A DNA stretch of 64,000 bases from Chryseobacterium sp. JAH (lineage in GTDB: Bacteria > Bacteroidota > Bacteroidia > Flavobacteriales > Weeksellaceae), in contig NZ_LMAH01000001.1 of assembly GCF_001507335.1 (NCBI RefSeq), positions 558,001 to 622,000 on the forward strand, given 5' to 3'. Shown one piece after another: positions 42,501 to 49,392 of this stretch (position 1 is its first letter; each line of letters begins with the position of its first letter). The notes under the pieces are model-generated. The model was not told the DNA's origin. It was given only the letters and a program-made list of their open reading frames with translations, and ran no database searches. A program made the translations under genes and the position numbers.

Positions 42501-43022
42501 TACGTCTATGCAGACAAGATATTGGCCTGAAGAAATATTAACTCCTACATTGAGTGCATCTGCTTTACCTCCATTTTCTTTATCTACAACAATCAGTTTT
42601 TTAAAAGCCGGATTTTTACTTTTATAGACACCCCTTACTTTGTTGGTTTCTATTTTACCTTGTATAAAATAAGCAATAGATTCAAGATCATAAGCTTCAA
42701 TCAGTTTTTGTATAGAATCATCCTTACTGCCATCATTCACAATAATAATTTCGAGATTATGATAGTAAAGAGAAAGAAGGGAGCGTACATTTTCTACAAT
42801 GGTCATTCCCTCGTTGTAAGCGGGAGCAATGATACTGAAGGTCGGAGCGTTTGGATTTGCGGCAATAATGCTGTAATCGGTAAATGTATTTTCTTTTTTA
42901 TATCGTAATACAGCTCCTAAAGCATAGATCCCTATCCATCCGTAAATAATTGCCACAGCAACACCATAAACAAGGTAAAGCCATATAATAACTTCGTAAA
43001 TGATATGTGAGAATTCTATCAT
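39594..43022 (-). CDS. Fusion of a processive GT2 glycosyltransferase and an LtaS/MdoB-like alkaline-phosphatase-superfamily transferase
   Basis: The 1142-residue protein has two halves. The N-terminal half is a membrane GT2 synthase: an N-terminal helix (about 10-37), UDP-sugar Asp97 (N-D-G-S), D-V-D (173-175), E281-D282 and Q-R-N-R-W (324-328), then several helices (355-445). A second helix bundle (about 490-665) anchors the C-terminal half, an alkaline-phosphatase-superfamily domain (about 745-1060). That half has E754 and D985-H986 as metal ligands, Thr794 at the nucleophile position and H913 in S-T-H-N-P-F. The Thr points to an LtaS/MdoB-like phosphoglycerol or phosphoethanolamine transferase rather than a sulfatase. 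It overlaps the HEAT gene by four bases. I infer that it makes and decorates one exopolysaccharide. Confidence 0.88.
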   Translation of the reverse strand: MIEFSHIIYEVIIWLYLVYGVAVAIIYGWIGIYALGAVLRYKKENTFTDYSIIAANPNAPTFSIIAPAYNEGMTIVENVRSLLSLYYHNLEIIIVNDGSKDDSIQKLIEAYDLESIAYFIQGKIETNKVRGVYKSKNPAFKKLIVVDKENGGKADALNVGVNISSGQYLVCIDVDCILEQDAILKLAKPFLEQKDKKFIACGGVIRLANNCVIENGKVISVNMPRTLLGRTQALEYIRAFVLGRMAWSRASGLILISGAFGVFDRKIVLACGGYDKNTVGEDMELVVRMRKYMEERNEPYEVLTIPDPLCWTEAPETKDILKKQRNRWMRGTIETLWKHRKMMFNPKYGKLGMISLPYWLFFELLGPLVEFSGYIIFIIFLLLGIISWPFFTVLFALVISMGFLYSIYAILVDLVSYQVYTKRKDFFSLIITAFSEPFYFHPIVVKAGVNGFVDYFRNSHGWGEMTRQGFNQNTKNLPLKERILVTLQAGLKQWGILAVAFLILFSIGIAAEALWYSYSLPSIDTSQIIGHLLFENILFALKLISVMGIIYLMMSFIKKSWAKTLTTAVFLTVAVTQYILFLYFAETHNLLGAEVFYYTKDEIKQILQASGMLNYKNFALMGILIVLVLIPLWMMGKRALKSIYTGLTLLIIGLLAFFVPSFLLDTKDLQNSNEFSQYAAKSKWVYFFNSNEDNFISDHPEIAELWGGSHKFQGNSEMLDETFPFWRKETTPDFLGTYFTKSEKTPNLVFVVMEGFGHAYTSPKGYVGNFAPFLDSLSNKSLYWENSLSSAGRTFGALPSLTGSLPFGKNGFLEIDKIPHNFNLYNILKANGFETGFYYGGRIEFDRYREFLKYSKVDHIVDQALFSKPYRKLPSNHGESWGYEDQAVFGKMLEVQNLSNRPYFNMILTLSTHNPFLINNKNYYEELYTKRVESNILKPEQKKWAMMHRKELISVLNADDALKKFFENYSKRPDFANTIFVITGDHSMPEIILQSKIDRFHVPMMIYSPLLKTPTKFNKIVSHFDLAPSLLSYYKNNYSLRTPSTVTWVGRGLSMGTETLTSGIPMMQSKNLLTDFVFKNYYLHDGQLFITKNLEEDALNDDAELKKLNARFNQFKTMNARFYASKKLMPDSVVVNFMKRVK

Positions 43023-44077
43023 ATTTTTTCCTGCACTGCGTGTTTTATTATTTCTATAAGTTCTTCAGATGAAGCTTCATCCTGAGCAACCAACATTAAA
43101 AATTCTTGTTGTCCAAATGAAAAAAGTACTTCAGCAGCGTACACTTTTACAGCAGATTCCTTGCTGTTGAGTAGCTGATTTTTTAGGAAATTTAGAGCGC
43201 TTTTATCTCCTGAACTTTTAATTGCTTTAAGAATTTCGAACCGAACTTCGATAGGTTGATCGGGATAGGCTTCAATAAGATACGTAATCGTTGAGGCATT
43301 CTCTACGGATAGTAAAGTTTGTACTGTCTGTACTCTTACTTCAGTAGAAGAATGTGTTAAAAGTTGGGTAATCATAGAATAAACTGATAGTAACTGAAAT
43401 TTTCTTATCAACTTAAGCGTGAAAATAATCACAGAGTCATTTGCACTTTCAAGCCAACCCTTTATTAACTCTTCAGAATTTTCTGGGATGTGCGTTATTG
43501 AACCAAGCAGACGCAATTGCTGCCATTCTGATATTACTGACTGGATAGTCGCTAAAAAATGTAATCCTTCAAATCCTTTAAAATTCACCATTGCGTATTG
43601 TGCTTCCTGGTATACTTGGGGTGAAGAATGTGTAAGAAATTTTGAAATTTCCGGCAGGCTGTGTCCTGAGTTCATGGCGGTAAGTTCCTGTATTCCGCCA
43701 GCAATCAGATGAGACTTATTTTGACTCAGTTTTTTTAAAGCGTCATTCTGAAGATTGTAGTTTTCAAAAAGATGTTTGATATTATCTTTTGCAGCTCCGG
43801 AAAATTTCTTTTCGGAATCGACCAGTTTTTGTAAAAAAAGATTTCTGAATAGAGAATTTTTGTTTGCCTCTAGAAATCCATGATCTGTCGACTCTTCATC
43901 TTCCTCATAAACAATAACTTTTGTGATTTTTTTATTAATTATTTCAGACCATCCCGAAATGCGGACTGACAATCTGTACTGATAAATGCTGTAAATAATG
44001 ACTATAATAATCATCACAAGTACCAATGAGAGCATTCCTAGAAAAATCAGAAAAATAAAATGGACAGAATCTAGCAT
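43019..44077 (-). CDS. Membrane-anchored HEAT-repeat protein
   Basis: The 352-residue protein has one strong N-terminal helix (about 5-36), then a soluble part of alpha-helical HEAT-like repeats (about 90-345). Repeats are visible as paired helices with the recurring pattern S-S-T/P-x-V-x-x-x-A-x-x-x-L (for example H-S-S-P-Q-V-Y-Q-E-A, H-S-S-T-E-V-R-V-Q-T and S-K-E-S-A-V-K-V-Y-A). Its stop overlaps the start of the GT2 fusion gene (ATGA), so it should be made in step with the synthase. It is likely a cytoplasmic docking platform for the synthase or response regulator. No enzyme motif is visible. Confidence 0.85.
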   Translation of the reverse strand: MLDSVHFIFLIFLGMLSLVLVMIIIVIIYSIYQYRLSVRISGWSEIINKKITKVIVYEEDEESTDHGFLEANKNSLFRNLFLQKLVDSEKKFSGAAKDNIKHLFENYNLQNDALKKLSQNKSHLIAGGIQELTAMNSGHSLPEISKFLTHSSPQVYQEAQYAMVNFKGFEGLHFLATIQSVISEWQQLRLLGSITHIPENSEELIKGWLESANDSVIIFTLKLIRKFQLLSVYSMITQLLTHSSTEVRVQTVQTLLSVENASTITYLIEAYPDQPIEVRFEILKAIKSSGDKSALNFLKNQLLNSKESAVKVYAAEVLFSFGQQEFLMLVAQDEASSEELIEIIKHAVQEKI

Positions 44078-44086
44078 CTTGACTGT

Positions 44087-44443
44087 TTATTTTGAAGAAA
44101 ATCTTTTTATCCTTAACATCAATTCATTCGGACTAAAAGGTTTAACAATAAAATCTGAGGCACCTAAATCGAAAGCGTTTAATACCACTTCTTCTTGTCC
44201 CATACTTGAAAGCATGATGACAGGTATATTTTTTCCCATTGATTGTATAGCAGATAAAATTTCAATTCCTGATGCGAAAGGCATCATAATATCTGTAATC
44301 GCAAGATCTACGTGTTCGTTTTTCAAGGTTTCAATAGCTTCTTTGCCGTTGCGGCTTAAGATTACCTCATGTCCTTCTTTTAGTAATTTGTGCTCTATTG
44401 TTTTTAAAATAAGTTCGTCATCTTCAGCAATTAGAATTACCAT
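44087..44443 (-). CDS. Single-domain response regulator
   Basis: At 118 residues this is a receiver domain only. The acidic pair E-D-D is at 7-9, the phosphorylation site is D51 in I-T-D-I-M-M-P, the switch residue is Ser (M-L-S-S-M) and the conserved Lys is in V-K-P-F. It lies 14 bp after the hybrid kinase gene and 9 bp before the HEAT-protein gene. With no DNA-binding domain it should act through protein contact, the HEAT protein or synthase being the obvious candidates. It and the lone receiver at 36832-37188 are the same length but clearly different in sequence. Confidence 0.93.
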   Translation of the reverse strand: MVILIAEDDELILKTIEHKLLKEGHEVILSRNGKEAIETLKNEHVDLAITDIMMPFASGIEILSAIQSMGKNIPVIMLSSMGQEEVVLNAFDLGASDFIVKPFSPNELMLRIKRFSSK

Positions 44444-44457
44444 AATAGTGTTATTTT

Positions 44458-47400
44458 TTATATTATATCCTTCATTAATTGCAAACCTACAGTAATTTCA
44501 TGAGAAATTTCAGACTCCATAGATTTGTAATCCATATTTTCTTCAATACGTGTCTCCCAATATGCAGTTTGATCCTTCAGCCTAATTAAGCCTGCAGTTC
44601 CGGCAGTTCCTCTAAGTTTATGAAGTATCTGTTTTAGCTTTTCGTTATCTTTTTCTGCTACACCTAATTTTACATTTTCTTCCGCCTGAGAAAGCTCCTG
44701 AATCACTAAGTCTAAAAATATTTTTTTGAAATCATCATCATCACCCATCTGCTCATTCAGAAGATTCTTATCCAGATACATTTCAGGATTGATATTTGTT
44801 TCAGATTCTACCTGAATATCAGTGCCGATATGCTTCTTTAACATTTCTAAAAGATCATTCTGTCTAAGAGGTTTGGGAAGGAAATCATTCATTCCCGAAT
44901 TAAGGCATTTTTCTTTTTCTCCCACTACGTTTCCTGCAGTAACACCAATAATAGGAACTGTAGAATATTCTGGTAGAAGTCGTATTTGCTTTGTGGCCTC
45001 TATACCGTCCATTACAGGCATCTGTACATCCATAAGAATGATATCAAAAAACTGATCACGACATTTTTCCAATGCCTGCAGTCCGTCTGTAGCCTCTACC
45101 AGCTGTGAATCTGGTATTAATGATTTCATGATTCGGTTATTAAGAACCATGTTAACAGGATTATCATCAACAAGCAAAACATGAGGAGAAGTCATGAACG
45201 GAAAATGCTCTTCTTTCTGCGACGGTTTAGCGGTAGCCAATTCTTTTTCTGAACTTTTGACTGCACGTCGTAATGTCTTGTACAATTCTTCAGATTTAAT
45301 AGGTTTAAGCAAGAAGTATGAGCTTTCTTCCTTCCTGAATGAATTGATAACATCATGTTCCTCCGAAGATGTGTGAAGGATTACGAGAGGTGAAGTCTCA
45401 TTTTGTTCGTTAAATAGCTGCTTTATTTTCTCAATTGTTTCCAAACCAGATATAACAGGCATATGGTAATCAACCAAAATAATATCAAAACGCTCGCCGG
45501 CTAGTAACATCTGGAGAGCTTCCATTCCGTTGGCGGCTAGCTTAGAATCTATATTTTTGTAAGCAAGCATATGCTGAAGAATAACTCTGTTTGCTTCATT
45601 ATCATCAACAATCAGAACTTTGTTGATCTTGAGTGTTTCATCATCGCTGTGATCAGAAATCTCGAAAGGAATTTCTATATCAAAATAAAAAACAGAACCT
45701 TTCTCTAGTTCACTTATCAAACTAAGATTACTGTCCATATATTTCAAAATATTATTTGAAATGGTAAGTCCGAGCCCGGTTCCTCCATAACGTTTACTGA
45801 TAGAGCTGTTTTCCTGAGTGAAAGCATTAAAGATATGCTTTTGTTTTTCTACTGGAATACCAATTCCTGTATCTCTCACTGAGAATCGTAATTTTATATT
45901 TTTACCGTCTAAATTCAGCTTCTCCACTTTCAGTTCTATCTCACCCTGTTCTGTAAATTTCACAGCATTCCCAAGAAGATTGATAAGAATCTGCTTCAGC
46001 CTTGTTTCATCAATCCAGATTGTATCTGGCAATCCGGGTTCAATGTTTAAAAGAAGTTCGATATTTTTTTTCTGAGACTGATAGAGAACTGCATTAATCA
46101 CCTGGCTCACCATATCATAGACATTGGCTTTCTCAATCAAAAGCTCCATTTTCCCTGACTCTATTTTAGAAAAATCAAGAATGTCATTAATAATATTCAG
46201 TAGATTTTCACCTGACTCATTTATATAATTAAGATATTGCGTTTGTATTTCATTTAACGGGGTTTGAAGTAAAAGGTCGGAAAATCCTATGACTCCATTG
46301 AGGGGAGTTCTAATCTCATGGCTCATATTGGCTAAAAATTCAGACTTCGTTTTATTGGCAATATCAGCAATCTCCTTTGCATTTTTGAGTTCTTCATTGG
46401 TGCTTACCAATTCCGTAATATTCTGTGCAGAAACAATAACTCCACCCATATTATCCGCTGATAAATACCATGGGTTTACGACAATGTTATAATGTTGTGT
46501 CTCTTCTTTATGAGGAACATTTAAGGCCATATCCTTATTAATATAAGTTTTTCCGCCCAATGCATCTTTATATATCTTCTTCCTATCTTCCGGCACATTC
46601 GGTGAAACCGTAAACATATTTTTGCCTATAAGATCAAGATCATGCATCTGAAACTCATTTTTCCAGCTGCTGCTTACCGAAAGGTAATTCAGATCCTTAT
46701 CAAACATAGCCACTGCAGTAGGAACATAGGTTACAAATGACTGCATCATAGCTTCCTTGGTAGCCAGCTCTATATATATTTTTTTGAAGGTATCAATATT
46801 CTGGATAATCCCAAATACTTTTGTACATACACCATCTTCAAATTCTGGTATTCCTTTCACCCTTACCCATATCATAACTCCATCATTACGTATAAGCTGT
46901 AACTCTTCGTCATACGGTATTCCTTCTTGTACAGCTCTTTCAAATAATGATTCTACTTTTTTTCTGCTATCGTCACTATAAAATCTCAATGCATTTTCAA
47001 AAGTAGGATCAAAGGTCTGATCGACTTTATGTATTTCCCTAGTAGATTGCGACCAAAAAACATTATTGGTTTTAAGATTGACCTCCCAACCTCCAACCTG
47101 AGCTACTGCACTTGTCTGTTCTAGTATCTTCTTAGTGTAAAGCAAATCTTTCTCAAGAGACATTCTTTCTGTAACATTCAAAGCCGTACTTACAACGTAT
47201 GGCATTCCTTCTGTATTAGTTTCTACCAGATTATGATACATCCAGACAAATTCTTCTCCAACTTTAGATTTTAGGAGCATAGTTCCCAAATCCTCATGAT
47301 TGTTATTGATTCTTTCAAGATATTCTGCAAGTTGCGGCCAATTCTTTTCAGGAACAAGATCTTTTAAGTTCAATCCCTTGACTTCTTCCGCCGAATAATG

Positions 47401-48363
47401 AAGTGTTTTTCTTCCTTTTTCATTCACTGCAATGATGTTTCCTTCCATATCATGCATACTCATTAATCCTATTGCATTTTCAAAAAAGCTTCTAAAGCGG
47501 CGCTCTGAACTTTCAAGTTTTTGTTTTTCTTCTATCTGCTCAGTAATATTAATACCAAAGCAGAAAATTTCAGATCTTTTTCTATTCTTTTTCAAATACC
47601 ATTCTACAATAATTGGTGACGAATCATTAATTTTTGTTGATGTAGAGAATTTTACCTCATCCTGCTTATCACACATGTTTTTAATTATCGATTGGAGTTC
47701 AATATTCTCCTCACCGACAATGTTTAACAAAGTCTTTCCAAGGGCTTCCGCTTTAACAAGTTGATAAACCTTCTCGAAAGTAGGATTTATGTCCTTAAGC
47801 ACAAAATCGCTCCCCAGAACGCAAATAAGATTATTAGAAATATTAAATGTCTGATGAAAATATTCAGCTTCAATCTTTTTTCTTTTTCCTATCAGTAATT
47901 CGGTAACCGCTTTACCTATTTTTTTTAGTGTAGCTATCTGCTTCTCATCTAGCATTTTTGGTTTATAGTCAAAAATACAGATAGTTCCCAATGCGAACCC
48001 TTCATCATCTACAAGTGGAACACCTGCATAAAATCGAATTCCTCCAGCTATTATTAATGGATTTTTAGATGATCGTTCATCTGAAAGTGTATCATTTATT
48101 ATGACAACCTCTCCACTTGCAATTGCATATTGGCATAATGTACTTTTTCTATCTACAAAATCCATGTCGACGCCTACGCAACTTTGTATAACTTGCATTT
48201 CACTTTCCATCATTGCAATGAGAGCAGAGGGACAATCAGCTATTATAGCAGCAGTTTCAGTAAAAATGTCTAACTGGGGATCCTTTGCCAGATTAAATAA
48301 GTCAAAAAACTTAAGCTTATTGATTCTTTCAATTTCATTAGCAGGAAGTGGAAATGTATCCAT
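44458..48363 (-). CDS. Hybrid sensor histidine kinase (GAF-PAS-HK-REC-REC-HPt)
   Basis: The protein is 1301 residues from the ATG at 48363; a GTG 12 codons upstream would give 1313, and positions here use that longer numbering. Domains in order are GAF (about 45-170), four PAS-like units (about 180-290, 297-415, 425-540, 550-665), HisKA with H694 in S-H-E-I-R-T-P, and HATPase (about 795-910, with D-T-G-I-G-I and G-G-T-G-L-G-L). Two receivers follow (phospho-Asp D977 and D1124), then an HPt domain with H1260 in H-K-L-R-G-T-A-G. There are no transmembrane helices, so it senses cytoplasmic signals. It has every relay part needed to phosphorylate a separate receiver, and the next gene encodes one. 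It heads the operon. Confidence 0.95.
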   Translation of the reverse strand: MDTFPLPANEIERINKLKFFDLFNLAKDPQLDIFTETAAIIADCPSALIAMMESEMQVIQSCVGVDMDFVDRKSTLCQYAIASGEVVIINDTLSDERSSKNPLIIAGGIRFYAGVPLVDDEGFALGTICIFDYKPKMLDEKQIATLKKIGKAVTELLIGKRKKIEAEYFHQTFNISNNLICVLGSDFVLKDINPTFEKVYQLVKAEALGKTLLNIVGEENIELQSIIKNMCDKQDEVKFSTSTKINDSSPIIVEWYLKKNRKRSEIFCFGINITEQIEEKQKLESSERRFRSFFENAIGLMSMHDMEGNIIAVNEKGRKTLHYSAEEVKGLNLKDLVPEKNWPQLAEYLERINNNHEDLGTMLLKSKVGEEFVWMYHNLVETNTEGMPYVVSTALNVTERMSLEKDLLYTKKILEQTSAVAQVGGWEVNLKTNNVFWSQSTREIHKVDQTFDPTFENALRFYSDDSRKKVESLFERAVQEGIPYDEELQLIRNDGVMIWVRVKGIPEFEDGVCTKVFGIIQNIDTFKKIYIELATKEAMMQSFVTYVPTAVAMFDKDLNYLSVSSSWKNEFQMHDLDLIGKNMFTVSPNVPEDRKKIYKDALGGKTYINKDMALNVPHKEETQHYNIVVNPWYLSADNMGGVIVSAQNITELVSTNEELKNAKEIADIANKTKSEFLANMSHEIRTPLNGVIGFSDLLLQTPLNEIQTQYLNYINESGENLLNIINDILDFSKIESGKMELLIEKANVYDMVSQVINAVLYQSQKKNIELLLNIEPGLPDTIWIDETRLKQILINLLGNAVKFTEQGEIELKVEKLNLDGKNIKLRFSVRDTGIGIPVEKQKHIFNAFTQENSSISKRYGGTGLGLTISNNILKYMDSNLSLISELEKGSVFYFDIEIPFEISDHSDDETLKINKVLIVDDNEANRVILQHMLAYKNIDSKLAANGMEALQMLLAGERFDIILVDYHMPVISGLETIEKIKQLFNEQNETSPLVILHTSSEEHDVINSFRKEESSYFLLKPIKSEELYKTLRRAVKSSEKELATAKPSQKEEHFPFMTSPHVLLVDDNPVNMVLNNRIMKSLIPDSQLVEATDGLQALEKCRDQFFDIILMDVQMPVMDGIEATKQIRLLPEYSTVPIIGVTAGNVVGEKEKCLNSGMNDFLPKPLRQNDLLEMLKKHIGTDIQVESETNINPEMYLDKNLLNEQMGDDDDFKKIFLDLVIQELSQAEENVKLGVAEKDNEKLKQILHKLRGTAGTAGLIRLKDQTAYWETRIEENMDYKSMESEISHEITVGLQLMKDII

Positions 48364-48933
48364 ATAAATAACAGCGATTAATTTTAGAAATTTTAGCACA
48401 AATTACAAATTATTTCGCATGTAAACGCTATAAATATGTATTGACAGTTTATATCTCCTATTTCAAATACCTATTCTACTTGAATTAGTAAATGATCTTG
48501 CTCTTTTTCACTAACCTTCCAAAATTCCTTCATATGTGAGTTCCAGTATACTTTACATACAGTATCTGCGACGAAAGTTCAGCATGAAAGTAAATCATCT
48601 TCACGACTTCAATACTATTATACTTTTTATCTATCTCTAAAAAAACAATTTTTTACTCTATTAAATTAATAACAAGTTTTAAACTAATGGTATCGGTGAA
48701 CGGCAAATTCGTGGTAATATCATGCATAATATTTTATAACCAATACTTTTTGCAATCGTTTCTTACGAAAATAAAATGGTTTGATCGGATATTAAAGGAT
48801 AGTAAAAAAGCTCATTCCTAAAGAGCCTCCACTCCTATTACCATTTCCATAATCGTTGTAAAACTGGAATTGGCACTGTTTTACTTAATGATGGTTATCA
48901 AAAAAATTAATACTAAAAGACATTACGATTGAC

Positions 48934-49140
48934 TTGTTTAAGAATATTTTGGAAGATCAGAATATAAAGACTCAGAAAGCAAGTTATTTGTATGCTCAAC
49001 AATTAGTAGACAGAAAGATAAAAGAGGAAAAATTAAAGCTTTCTCGAGGTAGAAAATTATTTATAGATTTCAAACACTTAATTATTGTAAGTACAAGCAT
49101 ACATGTGGCAATTTCAGACTGTTTATTGCAAATAGAATAA
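48934..49140 (+). CDS. Doubtful small hypothetical protein, 68 aa
   Basis: An open frame of 68 codons that does not lie over any other gene. The first 45 residues are Lys-, Glu- and Leu-rich and could be a helix or coiled coil; the last part is hydrophobic. There is no recognisable domain and no neighbour in an operon. It may be a remnant of a larger gene or chance. Confidence 0.2.
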   Translation: MFKNILEDQNIKTQKASYLYAQQLVDRKIKEEKLKLSRGRKLFIDFKHLIIVSTSIHVAISDCLLQIE

Positions 49141-49210
49141 GCATTTTACGTTTAAAATATCAAACACAAAAAGTCAGATTTTAAAGGATTACTAAATAGA
49201 ATTTATGCGT

Positions 49211-49242
49211 AAAAAAAGAGACAACTATTAAACAGTTGTCTC
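49211..49242 (-). terminator. Intrinsic terminator downstream of tRNA-Arg
   Basis: GAGACAACT (49218-49226) is the exact partner of AGTTGTCTC (49234-49242), with a 7-base loop and seven U on the minus strand (49217-49211). It begins 7 bases past the tRNA 3' end. Confidence 0.9.
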
Positions 49243-49248
49243 CATTAG

Positions 49249-49322
49249 TGACTTCGGAGGGGTTCGAACCCCCAACCCTCGGAGCCGAAATCCGATATTC
49301 TATCCAGTTGAACTACGAAGCC
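49249..49322 (-). tRNA. tRNA-Arg (anticodon TCG)
   Basis: The 74-base minus-strand sequence folds as a full cloverleaf. The acceptor stem is GGCTTCG with CGAAGTC (one G-T pair) and discriminator A, and the T arm is GGGGG-TTCGAAC-CCCTC-like. The anticodon stem TCGGA/TCCGA encloses the loop TTTCGGC, so the anticodon is TCG, reading CGA and, by wobble, other CGN arginine codons. CCA is not encoded. Confidence 0.95.
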
Positions 49323-49333
49323 GGTTTTTATAA

Positions 49334-49384
49334 GTAATGAGTAATCAATGATAAGTAATGCAAATATTACTGATTACTCATTAC
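49334..49384. repeat. Perfect 14-bp inverted repeat with nested stem between tRNA-Arg and the barrel gene
   Basis: GTAATGAGTAATCA (49334-49347) faces its exact reverse complement (49371-49384). The loop holds a second stem, GTAAT/ATTAC (49355-49359 and 49366-49370). It follows the barrel-gene stop by 8 bases and precedes the tRNA. No strong U-run follows on the minus strand, so it may act as a weak terminator or processing site. Confidence 0.6.
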
Positions 49385-49392
49385 CAATATTT

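Larger units (their letters stand above)
48364..49248. other. Long AT-rich region between the kinase gene and tRNA-Arg, with one doubtful small ORF
   Basis: Nearly 900 bases hold no convincing gene, apart from a 68-codon plus-strand frame listed separately and the tRNA terminator at its right end. Sequence is AT-rich without clear repeats. It could be a decayed gene or a gap left by an insertion or loss next to the tRNA. Confidence 0.4.

Noticed and set aside
39594..43022. Reading the fusion protein as a sulfatase
   Set aside because: The nucleophile position is Thr794, with no C/S-x-P-x-R sulfatase signature; LtaS/MdoB-like phosphotransferase fits better.
43998..44495. Plus-strand frame of 165 codons over the receiver and HEAT genes
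   Set aside because: It spans the ends of three real minus-strand genes with conserved motifs; the translation is Ser/Ile-rich, typical of an antisense shadow.
49334..49384. Repeated GTAAT/ATTAC units read as a possible CRISPR array
   Set aside because: Only one mirrored pair and one inner pair, no regular spacers, no cas gene in the window.
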